21,655 nucleotides of DNA from an uncultured Sphingomonadales bacterium (GTDB taxonomy: Bacteria; Pseudomonadota; Alphaproteobacteria; Sphingomonadales; Sphingomonadaceae): contig CALCBC010000074.1 in NCBI GenBank assembly GCA_937898525.1, positions 1 to 21,655 on the forward strand, written 5' to 3'. Of this stretch, positions 14,796-21,655 are shown in pieces; positions within the stretch are counted from its first letter, which is position 1, and every line of letters begins with the position of its first letter. The translations under genes were made by a program, and so were the position numbers. The notes beneath the pieces are model-generated. The model had not been told where the DNA came from, made no database searches, and saw nothing but the letters and a program-made list of their open reading frames with translations.

Positions 14796-16337
14796 TCAGT
14801 CCTGTTGGTCGGCCTGCGCCGAGTCGGTTTCCGCGTCGGCAGAGGGATCGTCGATGGCCGGATCGGTCGCCGGATCGCTGGTCTGCGCGCTCCCGGTCTT
14901 GGTGACGCGACGCGGATCGCTGTCGAGTACCAACCCCAGCGCGTCGAGCTTGGCGTTGGTCGCCGCGATCTCGGCCAGCACGGCGTCGGGATTGCGGCCC
15001 TGTTTCGCGATCACCTCGGCCAGCGTCATGGTGCCGGAGCGGATCGACAGCAGGTTCGCCATCGCGTCCTTCTGCGGATCGACCGCCTCGAACTTCGGCG
15101 GCGACCATTCGACCGGCACGGTCGGCGACGGGATCTGCCCCGCCGCCCACGCCGTCTCGGTGAACCAGCGCCAGACCGGCGCGCAGAACATCGGGATGAA
15201 GAGCTGCCACTGCACGGCGTCGATCTGGCGGCGGAACTCGACGAGTCCCGCCCGGATCGAGGAATAATTCACCTGGCTGAGATCGCCGGTGAGCAACTCG
15301 TAGGGCACTCGGAACCCGGCCGAGATCGTGTGCAGGCTGGCCCGCTTGTATTCGCCATAGCCACCGGTGGCGGAGGGCTGGTTGAAGCGGATGTCCTTGC
15401 CGCCGCGCGCATAGGCGATCAGCCCGGGCTCGAACTGCTCCACCCGATTGCCGTCGGCGTCGACCACGGACGGCGCGATGCCCTGCTGCGCCTCGTCGTC
15501 GCCGAAGACGATGGCGGTGACGCAGGCCTCGGTCTTCTTGCGGACCAGTTCCGCCACCTCGTAATCGTCGAGATCGCGCAGGGACCGTATGACCGGCGCA
15601 CCCCAGGGAACCCCGCGCGCCTGCGTGCGCTGCTTCTCATAGACATGGGCGATCTCGCTCGCTGGGACCGGGCGGCTCTGCAGACCGTTCTGCAAGGCGC
15701 CATAGCCGTCGCCCGGATGCTCGGCATGAAGCCAGTAGGCCCGGCGCTTGCCGACGGGATCGAACTCGATCCCTTGCACCAGCCGCCCCGCGCCGAAGAC
15801 GCCGGATTTCGTGGCGTCGAGGAAGTCGGCCTCCAGCACCTGCAACTGCAGCGGCACCGGCAGGCCATCGCTGGCCCGCCGCAGACGGCGGCGCACCAGC
15901 ACTTCGCCCGCCTCGACCATCTCGCGGCAGATCAGAGTCTGCAGTCCATAGAAGTCCAGCTGGCCGTCGGCGTCGCACTCCGCCGTCCAGCGCTCGAACA
16001 GCGCGTCGACCTTGCGGTCGAGCTTGTCGTCGCCGCTCGCGGCGCGCGGCATGATCCCGGCACCGATGATGTTGTTCACCAGCACCGCCACGGCCTTGGC
16101 CGCATGCGGGTTGTTGCGCACGAGATCCCGCATCCGGTCGCGCAGCAGCGCCCCGGCCACGCCGATCTCGGTGTCGGCCGAGGATCCCGGTGCGCGCCAG
16201 CCTTCCGTCCGCCGCCCGCGCGCCGCGCCGTCATAACCGCGCGTCAGGGTCTCGAAGGCCTGACGCGCCATCACGCGGCGCGCGGCCATGCGCGGCGCCA
16301 CCGTGGCGATGGCGTGATCGAACCAGGTCGCCGACAT
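14796..16337 (-). CDS. Phage portal protein, lambda (gpB) family
   Basis: A 513-residue protein forming the dodecameric channel through which DNA enters and leaves the head. It is recognised by an RDLVRNNPHAAKAVAVLVNN segment near residue 75, IGAGIMPRAA, MVEAGEVLVRRRL, LQVLEADFLD, and the C-terminal half with GDLSQVNYSSIRAGLVEFRR, all standard in lambda-family portals. It lies between the gpW-like connector and the protease/capsid gene, as in lambda W-B-C. The ATG at 16337 shares a base with the gpW stop (TGATG); a GTG directly upstream (16340) is an alternative. The C-terminus is acidic, Ser/Asp/Ala-rich and probably disordered. Confidence 0.95.
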   Translation of the reverse strand: MSATWFDHAIATVAPRMAARRVMARQAFETLTRGYDGAARGRRTEGWRAPGSSADTEIGVAGALLRDRMRDLVRNNPHAAKAVAVLVNNIIGAGIMPRAASGDDKLDRKVDALFERWTAECDADGQLDFYGLQTLICREMVEAGEVLVRRRLRRASDGLPVPLQLQVLEADFLDATKSGVFGAGRLVQGIEFDPVGKRRAYWLHAEHPGDGYGALQNGLQSRPVPASEIAHVYEKQRTQARGVPWGAPVIRSLRDLDDYEVAELVRKKTEACVTAIVFGDDEAQQGIAPSVVDADGNRVEQFEPGLIAYARGGKDIRFNQPSATGGYGEYKRASLHTISAGFRVPYELLTGDLSQVNYSSIRAGLVEFRRQIDAVQWQLFIPMFCAPVWRWFTETAWAAGQIPSPTVPVEWSPPKFEAVDPQKDAMANLLSIRSGTMTLAEVIAKQGRNPDAVLAEIAATNAKLDALGLVLDSDPRRVTKTGSAQTSDPATDPAIDDPSADAETDSAQADQQD

Positions 16338-16546
16338 CACCGGTCCCCCCGCGAGAAGCCCGCGAGCCCGGCCACGGGCAGCGGACGCGTGATCCCCGCG
16401 ATGGCCCGCTCGATGGTCCGGATGCGGGCGAGCAGGTCCTCGGCAGAGCCATAGTCCACCGACTTGCCGTCATAGCTGACGCGCGTCGTGCCGCTGGCAT
16501 AGGCCCGGCGCAGCGCCGAGAGCTCGGTTTCCGTCCAGTCCGTCAT
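16337..16546 (-). CDS. gpW-like head-tail connector protein
   Basis: A 69-residue protein starting MTDWTETELSALRRAYASGT, followed by a beta-hairpin region (RVSYDGKSVDYGS) and a helix (AEDLLARIRTIERAI). This helix-hairpin-helix arrangement and length match gpW, the small protein that binds below the portal so that the tail can attach. Location between large terminase and portal is the lambda A-W-B order. The ATG at 16546 forms TGATG with the terminase stop. An ATG three codons upstream (16555) would extend it into the terminase gene and is less likely. Confidence 0.85.
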   Translation of the reverse strand: MTDWTETELSALRRAYASGTTRVSYDGKSVDYGSAEDLLARIRTIERAIAGITRPLPVAGLAGFSRGDR

Positions 16547-18549
16547 CAGAACCATCCTCCGCGCCGCCCGAGCCAGTCGGAGCGGCGCTTGCCCTGCGGG
16601 GCCTGTCCCGGCCGGTTGATCTGTCCGGCGGGATCGGTGTCGGTGGGGGCCGCCCCGAGCTGATCCTCGAGGTCGCGCCATTTCTCGTCGGGCCAGCGGT
16701 CCGCGCCCGCGATCCAGGCGGCGGCGCGGGCATAGACCCGGCAGTCCAGCGCCTCGTTGCGCTCGCGCAGCTTCTGCCATTCCAGCCGGGCGAAGCCGCG
16801 CTTTGTGCGCACCGTCACCAGCTGCTCGGCCACGAACTGCTTGAGCCATTCGTTCTCGACCCAATGCGGCAGGTGGACCGATCCGGGCGGGAATGCCGCC
16901 CCGTCGGCCATCTCCTCCTCGGTCGGCCGCGCCAGCCGCAGGAAGCGATAGGTCTCGGCCTTGAAGGTCGACACCGCCACGGTCCAGAGCCGCGCCCCGC
17001 GCCGCAGGCGCTTTCCGCCCTCGGTCGCGTCGACGAAGGTCGGCCCGGACACCGGACTCGAGCGGTTGAACCCCTCGACGCCTTTGACCGGCGAGACCTG
17101 CGCGAATCCTTGCGCCCGCGACCAGGAATAGACCGCCGGTGCCTCGTAGCCGGTGTCGATGGCGAGCCGCGCGATCCTGAGATGCGCGCCGCGTTCATGC
17201 GGCCAGGACCGGTCGAGCAGCGCCGTCAACTCCGACCATGCGTCGTGCCGGTCGGGCCCACCCTCGATCACGACGTGATCGACGAGCCAGCTTTCGAGCC
17301 CGCGCCCCCATGCCCAGACATCGACCTCGATTCGGTCCTTCTGCACGTCGGCGCCGGCGGTCAGGAACAGCCCGCCCGCTGGCACCGTGCCGGATGTCCA
17401 GCGCTCGCGCCGGTCGTAGAGCCGCTGCCAGTCCGGAGCCTCGCCGGTCTCGACCCATGTCTCGCCGAGGATGGTGTTGCGGAACGCCTTGATCGCCTCG
17501 TCCGACCCCTGAGCTGCGTCCCAAGCCCGCACGATCCGCTCCCAGCTCAGCCAACCGATCGGCGAATAGAGCGCCGAGAGGTGATACCCGACCGTGGTCG
17601 GATCGGCGGCAACGGTCGTCGCGCGCCATTCGCCGCCCTCCAGCATCGCCGTCTTGTGGTGTTCCGCGATGGGCTGCTCGCAGCCCTCGCAGTGATATTC
17701 CGCCGTCCCCGGGCGGCCCTTCTGCCAGCGTAGCCGCTCGAACTTCAGCCACTGCATCGCGCCGCAATGCGGGCATGGCACGAAGAACCGGCGCTGGTCG
17801 CTTGCTTCATATTCCCGTTCGATCCGGCTCAGCCCCCGGATCGTCGGGGTCGAGACCAGGAACACCTTGCGCCGGTGGGCGAAGGTCAGCGATCGCGCCT
17901 CGGCCAGCGTGACCGGATCGCCTTCCTCGTCGGCCGAGGCGGGATAGGCATCGACCTCGTCGAGGAAGATGTACCGTGCCGGGGTGGAGCGCAGCCCGAC
18001 CGCCGAGTTCGCGCCGGTCATGATCAGGATGCCGCCCGCGAATTCCTTGGACAGCATGGTGTTACCCGCGTCGCGCGACCGGGCCGGTTTGACCCGCTCC
18101 CGCAGTTCAGGGCTCTCGTCGATCAGCGGGTCGATCCGCTGGCGCGAGTTGCGCTTGGCCAGTTCCACCGTCGGCTGGACCGCCAGCATCGGACCCGGCG
18201 CCTGGTGGATGGCGAAGCCGATCCAGTTGTTGCCCGCCTCAGTCGCCCCGACCTGCGCCGCCTTCATGAACACGATCCGCTGCGTGGGATCGCCGGGGCT
18301 CAGCCGGTCCATGATCTCGCGCATGTAGGGCGTGCGCACCGTGCGATATCGCCCGGGCTCGGCCGAGGCGCGGCCCGACAGCATCCGGTGCCGGTCCGCC
18401 CATTCCGAGACGGTCAGGTCCGGGTCGGGCCGGAGCCCGTTGCCCCAGGCGCTCAGGATCTCGCCCGCGCCGTCGAAGTCCGTCAGTGCGTCATCTTCAC
18501 CGGAAGTCGGGCCGGACCTCGGCGAGTTCGTCGAGGTGGGCGCGTGCAT
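16546..18549 (-). CDS. Terminase large subunit, GpA family
   Basis: A 667-residue packaging motor and nuclease. Visible: an adenine-binding/Q-like region before a deviant Walker A, KAAQVGAT at 96-103; Walker B YIFLDEVD at 193-200; the coupling motif VSTPT at 232-236; and a zinc-binding set Cys259, Cys262, Cys287, Cys290 (CPHC...CEGC), characteristic of the GpA family. The C-terminal half should be the RNase H-like nuclease that cuts concatemers, with acidic residues in AGADVQKDRIEVDVWAWG and LAIDTGYE. The start at 18549 has GGAGA upstream and overlaps the small-subunit gene by 53 bases. The next in-frame ATG lies past residue 50, inside conserved sequence, so the overlap is probably real. Confidence 0.96.
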   Translation of the reverse strand: MHAPTSTNSPRSGPTSGEDDALTDFDGAGEILSAWGNGLRPDPDLTVSEWADRHRMLSGRASAEPGRYRTVRTPYMREIMDRLSPGDPTQRIVFMKAAQVGATEAGNNWIGFAIHQAPGPMLAVQPTVELAKRNSRQRIDPLIDESPELRERVKPARSRDAGNTMLSKEFAGGILIMTGANSAVGLRSTPARYIFLDEVDAYPASADEEGDPVTLAEARSLTFAHRRKVFLVSTPTIRGLSRIEREYEASDQRRFFVPCPHCGAMQWLKFERLRWQKGRPGTAEYHCEGCEQPIAEHHKTAMLEGGEWRATTVAADPTTVGYHLSALYSPIGWLSWERIVRAWDAAQGSDEAIKAFRNTILGETWVETGEAPDWQRLYDRRERWTSGTVPAGGLFLTAGADVQKDRIEVDVWAWGRGLESWLVDHVVIEGGPDRHDAWSELTALLDRSWPHERGAHLRIARLAIDTGYEAPAVYSWSRAQGFAQVSPVKGVEGFNRSSPVSGPTFVDATEGGKRLRRGARLWTVAVSTFKAETYRFLRLARPTEEEMADGAAFPPGSVHLPHWVENEWLKQFVAEQLVTVRTKRGFARLEWQKLRERNEALDCRVYARAAAWIAGADRWPDEKWRDLEDQLGAAPTDTDPAGQINRPGQAPQGKRRSDWLGRRGGWF

Positions 18550-19093
18550 GTTTCTCCAGGACCTTCTGCATCGCGGCTGGCTCCACGGTGATCTGCTGAT
18601 CCGTTGCGTCGCTGCACGAGGCCGAGAGTTCGGCCGCCATCAGCGCCGCCGCACGCGCAGGCCAGTTCACCCATGCGTCCCGTTCCTCGCGTGCCAGGCG
18701 GAACACCAGCGCCAGCGCGCGGGCCCGCTCGATCAACTCCCCCTTCAGCTTCTGCAGCCGGATGCGCCGCTCCTGCGCCTTCAGCACCTCGTTTGCCGTC
18801 TTTGCCTGCAGGAAGGTGGTGCCGCCGCCAACCGCTGGGACCGACAGACCCTGTTCGCGGAGCGTATCGCCAACAGCGGTCACGGCCGCCTCGGGGACGG
18901 GCTTCAGCTTCGGCGCGGGCGGCTTTCTCGTCTTCGACGGGTCCGTTGTCTCGGCCCGTCTAGCGTCGCTGGCGGCCGCGTTGATGCTGCCGTCGGGATA
19001 GAGGACCAGCCGCTCGGCCGCCTTAGCCTTCTGGATCGCGCCACGCGACAGCCCGACATGGGCGGCGTACTGGCGCTCGCTCATGCCCTGCAT
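18497..19093 (-). CDS. Terminase small subunit (Nu1-like)
   Basis: A 198-residue protein beginning with a helix-turn-helix (MSERQYAAHVGLSRGAIQKA at 4-23, followed by a short wing with LVLYPDGSIN), the DNA-recognition fold of Nu1-type small subunits. A Lys/Pro/Thr-rich linker (about 50-75) leads to a long charged helix (AKTANEVLKAQERRIRLQKL) for oligomerisation, and a C-terminal segment likely to contact the large subunit. The start at 19093 is supported by CGGAG six bases upstream; Met4 is an alternative. It is the first gene of the leftward late operon, so the promoter and perhaps the packaging (cos/pac) site should be close, in 19094-19204. Confidence 0.85.
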   Translation of the reverse strand: MQGMSERQYAAHVGLSRGAIQKAKAAERLVLYPDGSINAAASDARRAETTDPSKTRKPPAPKLKPVPEAAVTAVGDTLREQGLSVPAVGGGTTFLQAKTANEVLKAQERRIRLQKLKGELIERARALALVFRLAREERDAWVNWPARAAALMAAELSASCSDATDQQITVEPAAMQKVLEKHARAHLDELAEVRPDFR

Positions 19094-19105
19094 CGACGGC
19101 TCCGA

Positions 19106-19143
19106 TTATCATTCAAGATCATGTGCTTATCGAGTTGATAAGC
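19106..19143. promoter_or_regulatory. TTATC/GATAA half-site cluster with a 7-bp inverted repeat in the divergent spacer
   Basis: The 111-base spacer between the divergent terminase and 74-residue genes is visibly richer in A+T than its surroundings. It holds TTATC at 19106-19110, TTATC at 19127-19131 (21 bases on, two helical turns) and GATAA at 19137-19141. The last two belong to a perfect inverted repeat GCTTATC-GAGTT-GATAAGC at 19125-19143. This could be an operator, a terminase-binding site, or part of a promoter. I see no clear -35/-10 pair. Confidence 0.45.
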
Positions 19144-19204
19144 GTCGCCACCGGAGCGAACGTCACTCCAGCTAAGCGATGCAACTCACCAAGGAGCCAC
19201 CACG

Positions 19205-19429
19205 ATGACCCGCCGCGCGACCGACAACACGAAAGCCCTCGACGCCTTCATCGCCGCCAAGTCCGAGATCGACACGATGCTGGAGCGGCTCGCCGCCCTG
19301 AGCGCGGACCATTTCGAGACCAGCCCCGACGAGATCAACTGGGGCCATGTCGGCACCCTGAACCACTACCGCGCCAAGCTGCGCGAGATCACTGACATGG
19401 CCTTCAGCAAAGGCGAACACGCCGAGTGA
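19205..19429 (+). CDS. Small conserved-looking phage protein of unknown function (74 aa)
   Basis: A 74-residue, soluble, mostly helical protein: MTRRATDNTKALDAFIAAKS, then EIDTMLERLAALSADHF and a INWGHVGTLNHYRAKLREIT segment. I do not recognise a named family, but it resembles small proteins found beside DUF3489 genes in alphaproteobacterial phages and plasmids. The start is firm: AAGGAG at 19191-19196 is eight bases upstream. It is the first gene of a short rightward unit with the DUF3489 gene, 90 bases downstream, and diverges from the terminase genes. No membrane segment or DNA-binding motif is evident. Confidence 0.8.
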   Translation: MTRRATDNTKALDAFIAAKSEIDTMLERLAALSADHFETSPDEINWGHVGTLNHYRAKLREITDMAFSKGEHAE

Positions 19430-19449
19430 GGCGACCCGCTCCCGGTCCC

Positions 19450-19467
19450 GCCCGCCGACTGGCGGGC
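19450..19467 (+). terminator. Perfect 7-bp GC hairpin between the two rightward genes
   Basis: GCCCGCC (19450-19456) and GGCGGGC (19461-19467) flank a GACT loop. There is no T-run after it, so it is more likely an intercistronic stabiliser or weak terminator than a full stop. The following gene has its own GGGAG ribosome-binding site at 19509-19513. Confidence 0.4.
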
Positions 19468-19519
19468 TCGACCTCGTAGAAGGGCCCGCATCCCGCGCCC
19501 CCCGATACGGGAGACGACG

Positions 19520-20092
19520 ATGACCAAGCTTTCCGACACCCAAGCCATGATCCTGAGCGCCGCCGCCCAGCGGCCCGAGCACATGGCCCTGCCGCTGCCC
19601 GAGAGCCTGCGCGGCGGCGCTGCCGCCAAGGTGGTCGGCGCGATGCTCGCCAAGGGCTTCCTCGAAGAGGTCGACGCCGACATGCGCAAGGGCGAGCCCG
19701 TCTGGCGCGAGACCGGTGACGGTCACGGCGTCACGCTGGTCGCCACCCACGCAGGCCTCGCCGCCATCGGGATTGAGCCCGAGGACGCGAACACCGCGCC
19801 TGCTGGCGCGACGGACGCGCCGACCGAGGAGCCCGCGCCGGACACCCCGACCGAACCGAAGGCCGCGCCCAAGACGCGCACACCGCGCGAGGGAACGAAG
19901 CAGGCCACCCTGATCGCCATGCTGCGCGCGCCGGACGGCGCGACCATCGAGGAGATCATGGCCGCGACGGGCTGGCAGTCTCACACGGTGCGCGGCGCGA
20001 TGGCCGGGGCGCTGAAGAAGAAACTCGGGCTCGATGTGACCTCGGAGAAGGTCGAGAGCCGGGGGCGCGTTTACAAACTCCCCGCCGCCTGA
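19520..20092 (+). CDS. DUF3489 domain protein with two winged-helix-like regions
   Basis: A 190-residue protein. Residues 1-85 (MTKLSDTQAMILSAAAQRPE, then a GGAAAKVVGAMLAKGFLEEV helix pair and LVATHAGLAAIGIEP) look like a winged-helix fold. Residues 95-122 are an Ala/Pro/Thr/Glu linker. Residues 123-190 are the DUF3489 domain (KQATLIAMLRAPDGATIEEI, then an ATGWQSHTVRGAMAGALKKK recognition-type helix and SRGRVYKLP). The family is common in alphaproteobacterial phages and is presumed to bind nucleic acid; the target is unknown. The start is supported by GGGAG six bases upstream. It ends before a strong hairpin and converges with the DUF7220 gene. Confidence 0.88.
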   Translation: MTKLSDTQAMILSAAAQRPEHMALPLPESLRGGAAAKVVGAMLAKGFLEEVDADMRKGEPVWRETGDGHGVTLVATHAGLAAIGIEPEDANTAPAGATDAPTEEPAPDTPTEPKAAPKTRTPREGTKQATLIAMLRAPDGATIEEIMAATGWQSHTVRGAMAGALKKKLGLDVTSEKVESRGRVYKLPAA

Positions 20093-20116
20093 CGCGCCGG
20101 ACGCCGACAAGCTGAT

Positions 20117-20143
20117 GGCCGCCGTCCCACTGGGGCGGCGGTC
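20117..20143. terminator. Bidirectional hairpin between convergent genes
   Basis: CCGCCG (20119-20124) pairs with CGGCGG (20136-20141); a T-G wobble and CCC/GGG extend it inward to an ACT loop, and G117-C143 plus a wobble extend it outward. The stem is about 12 bp. It sits between the DUF3489 stop at 20092 and the DUF7220 stop at 20146, where both transcripts need to end. There is no long T-run on either side. Confidence 0.6.
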
Positions 20144-20145
20144 GA

Positions 20146-20370
20146 TCATCTGGCGCTCCGCATCCGGATCGCCTCGAACACCCGCCGCAGGGCGAAGGAA
20201 CGCGCTATCGACACGATAGTGAAGATGGCGCCCATCTTCAGGTTCTGCGCCAGCGTCGTGTGCAGGCCGAAGATCGGGAAGATCAGGATCTGCGTCATGA
20301 CCGCGACGCCGTAGCCGACGATCACATTGGCGACGGACTCGACCAGAGACATGAGGCGTGACTGCTTCAT
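20146..20370 (-). CDS. DUF7220 family small membrane protein (two transmembrane helices)
   Basis: A 74-residue protein starting MKQSRLMSLVESVANVIVGY, with two hydrophobic segments (about 14-36 and 45-62) separated by a short loop containing FGLHTTLAQNLK, and a basic C-terminal tail (RRVFEAIRMRSAR). The N-terminal pattern is what I recognise as DUF7220, a family of small phage membrane proteins without known function. Charge placement suggests both ends face the cytoplasm. Two-helix proteins of this size in phages are often holins or superinfection/membrane modulators, but no lysis gene is adjacent. It overlaps the methyltransferase gene as ATGA at 20370-20367, so the two are co-translated. 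Confidence 0.82.
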   Translation of the reverse strand: MKQSRLMSLVESVANVIVGYGVAVMTQILIFPIFGLHTTLAQNLKMGAIFTIVSIARSFALRRVFEAIRMRSAR

Positions 20371-21655
20371 GCGGCGGACTTGCGCCTTCGCGCGGGTTCG
20401 GGTTCGGCGTCCGTGTCCAGCGTCTCGGCTGGTGGTTCGGCGTCGCCGCACAGCCGCTCGGTTCTCACCTGCGTGAAGGTCCGGCCATCGCCGTCGAGGA
20501 TCGCGTCCTTGCCGGTTTCGGCCTGCCAGCGTTCAACGGCGACATCGACATAGGCCGGGCTGATTTCCATCGCGAAGACGCGGCGGCCGTTGGCTTCGCC
20601 CGCCATGATCTGCGAGCCGGAGCCAGAGAATGGCTCGTAGCAAAGCCCACCGCGCGCAACATGCTGGCGCATCGGGATGCCGAAGGCGTCGAGCGGTTTC
20701 GGCGTCGGGTGATCAGGGCGCTCGTCCTTGGCGAAGGATGGCATCTCCCACGTCGAGGGCAGCGTTTGCTCGGCGACCTTCGGCGGGCGGTTCGGACGAC
20801 GCCAGCCCATGAAGCAGGGCTCGTGCTTCCAGAGGTAATGCGACCGGGTGAGAACCCCGCGGTCCTTCACCCAGATGATCTGCTGGTGGACGAAAGCGCC
20901 CGCCTTCTCCCAGCAGGCCTCCAGCATCGCCTGGCGGCGGGAGGCGTGCCAGCAGTACCAGGCGGCATCCTCGGCGATGGCCTCGGCGACCGCCGCAGCG
21001 ATGAAGCCGTCGTAGAGTTCCGCCCCCTGCGAACTGTCGTCCCAGGTCGTGCCGTAGGATGCCGACCAGTCCTTGTTTCGCGTCGGGTGGTTGGAGCCGT
21101 CGTAGTCGACGAGATAGGGCGGGTCAGTCGCGAACAGCACCGCCCGTTCGCCATTCATCAGGCGGCGCACATCGGCGGCGCTGGTGCTGTCGCCGCACAG
21201 GAGCCTATGGTCGCCAAGGATCCACAGATCGCCCGTCTGCGATGCCGGGTTGCGCGGCGGTTCGGGGATGGTCACCGGCGGCACCGAGCCCCCGGCGACA
21301 CCTTCTTCACCGTCGTCTTCCGCGACGTAGGCCAGCAGCTTGTCCAACTCGCCGTCGGAGAAGCCGACCAGCGAGAGGTCGAAATCCTCGGCCTGCAGGT
21401 CGTTCAGTTCCGCCGACAGCAGTGCCTCGTCCCAGCTGCCGAGTTCGGTCAGCTTGTTGTCCGCGATCCGGTATGCTCGGCGCTGCGCCTCGGTCAGGTG
21501 ACCCAGCACGATCACCGGCGCCTCGGTCAGCCCGAGCTGCGTGGCGGCCAGGACGCGGCCATGCCCGGCGATCAGCTCGCCGTCCTCGCCGACCAGGCAC
21601 GGCACGGTCCAGCCGAACTCGGCCATGCTGGCGGCGATCTTCGCGACCTGGTCCG
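20367..21655 (-). CDS. ParB-like nuclease domain fused to DNA methyltransferase (5' end beyond window)
   Basis: 428 residues are visible; the frame stays open to the right edge (DQVAKIAASMAEFGW), so the start is outside. Visible residues 1-75 are a ParB N-terminal-like domain with the GELIAGHGR motif (about 25-33). From about 140 a DNA adenine or N4-cytosine methyltransferase follows: LGDHRLLCGDST, catalytic DPPY at 177-180, and the S-adenosylmethionine motif FSGSG near 342, an order (IV before I) typical of beta-class enzymes. The tail after about 400 is acidic then basic (EPARRRKSAA). This architecture is frequent in alphaproteobacterial phages and probably protects phage DNA from host restriction or modifies packaging; no partner restriction enzyme is seen here. 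Translation of DUF7220 follows by ATGA overlap. Confidence 0.93.
   Translation of the reverse strand, partial: DQVAKIAASMAEFGWTVPCLVGEDGELIAGHGRVLAATQLGLTEAPVIVLGHLTEAQRRAYRIADNKLTELGSWDEALLSAELNDLQAEDFDLSLVGFSDGELDKLLAYVAEDDGEEGVAGGSVPPVTIPEPPRNPASQTGDLWILGDHRLLCGDSTSAADVRRLMNGERAVLFATDPPYLVDYDGSNHPTRNKDWSASYGTTWDDSSQGAELYDGFIAAAVAEAIAEDAAWYCWHASRRQAMLEACWEKAGAFVHQQIIWVKDRGVLTRSHYLWKHEPCFMGWRRPNRPPKVAEQTLPSTWEMPSFAKDERPDHPTPKPLDAFGIPMRQHVARGGLCYEPFSGSGSQIMAGEANGRRVFAMEISPAYVDVAVERWQAETGKDAILDGDGRTFTQVRTERLCGDAEPPAETLDTDAEPEPARRRKSAA

Noticed and set aside
14791..15210. Extension of the protease/capsid fusion into the portal gene
   Set aside because: The translation upstream of 14790 is a shadow of the portal C-terminus; protease homology begins at MDTMIELPAM.
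19105..19110. GATAAT on the minus strand as a -10 box for the terminase operon
   Set aside because: No acceptable -35 lies 16-18 bases upstream, and the transcript would start inside the ribosome-binding site.
20367..21655. Restriction-modification system
   Set aside because: A methyltransferase is present, but no restriction endonuclease or specificity subunit is visible in the window; the ParB-like fusion fits a solitary phage methylase.

Overview
The window is the late, structural half of a tailed-phage genome of siphovirus type, most likely a prophage in a high-GC alphaproteobacterium of the Rhodobacter/Paracoccus kind. The reasons are a base composition of roughly two-thirds G+C, tail-tip proteins of the gene-transfer-agent (GTA) type that are typical of Rhodobacterales (DUF2460, DUF2163, an NlpC/P60 peptidase and a giant TIM-barrel baseplate protein), and small accessory families (DUF3489, DUF7220, a ParB-methylase fusion) that I associate with phages of that group. 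No integrase, attachment site, tRNA, rRNA, transposon or CRISPR array is visible. Both ends are cut inside genes, so prophage and free phage cannot be told apart here.

Layout. Almost everything is read right to left on the minus strand, in the gene order of phage lambda. From 19093 down to 12326: small terminase, large terminase (GpA type), gpW-like connector, lambda-family portal, a single-chain prohead protease/major capsid fusion, a DUF2190 capsid cement protein and an FII-like head-tail attachment protein. Then come DUF6441 (the position of lambda Z), a tail-terminator-like protein (position of U), the tail tube (V), a G/GT tail assembly chaperone pair made by frameshifting, and the tape measure (H). 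The tip follows: DUF2460, DUF2163, NlpC/P60, the 1321-residue baseplate protein and the start of a DUF2793 protein. The head is lambda-like and the tip is GTA-like, so the particle is a mosaic.

Three things break the one-way order. A complete ChaC-like gamma-glutamylcyclotransferase gene (10659-11375) sits on the plus strand between the DUF6441 and tail-terminator genes and looks like an inserted moron. Upstream of the terminase, two small plus-strand genes (a 74-residue unknown and a DUF3489 protein) diverge from the packaging genes across a short, relatively AT-rich spacer with TTATC/GATAA half-sites. Beyond a bidirectional hairpin, a minus-strand pair encodes a two-helix membrane protein (DUF7220) and a ParB-DNA methyltransferase fusion that runs off the right edge.

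The most striking signals are translational. At 8762-8807 there is a textbook -1 frameshift signal: slippery A AAA AAC, a 7-base spacer and a 13-bp hairpin. It joins the tail chaperone to a Cys-rich extension in the -1 frame. The protease/capsid fusion carries two internal in-frame ATG codons, each behind a good Shine-Dalgarno sequence, so free capsid subunit may be made alongside the fusion, reminiscent of lambda C/Nu3. Many neighbouring genes are also joined by overlapping stop-start codons (TGATG, GTGA, ATGA).
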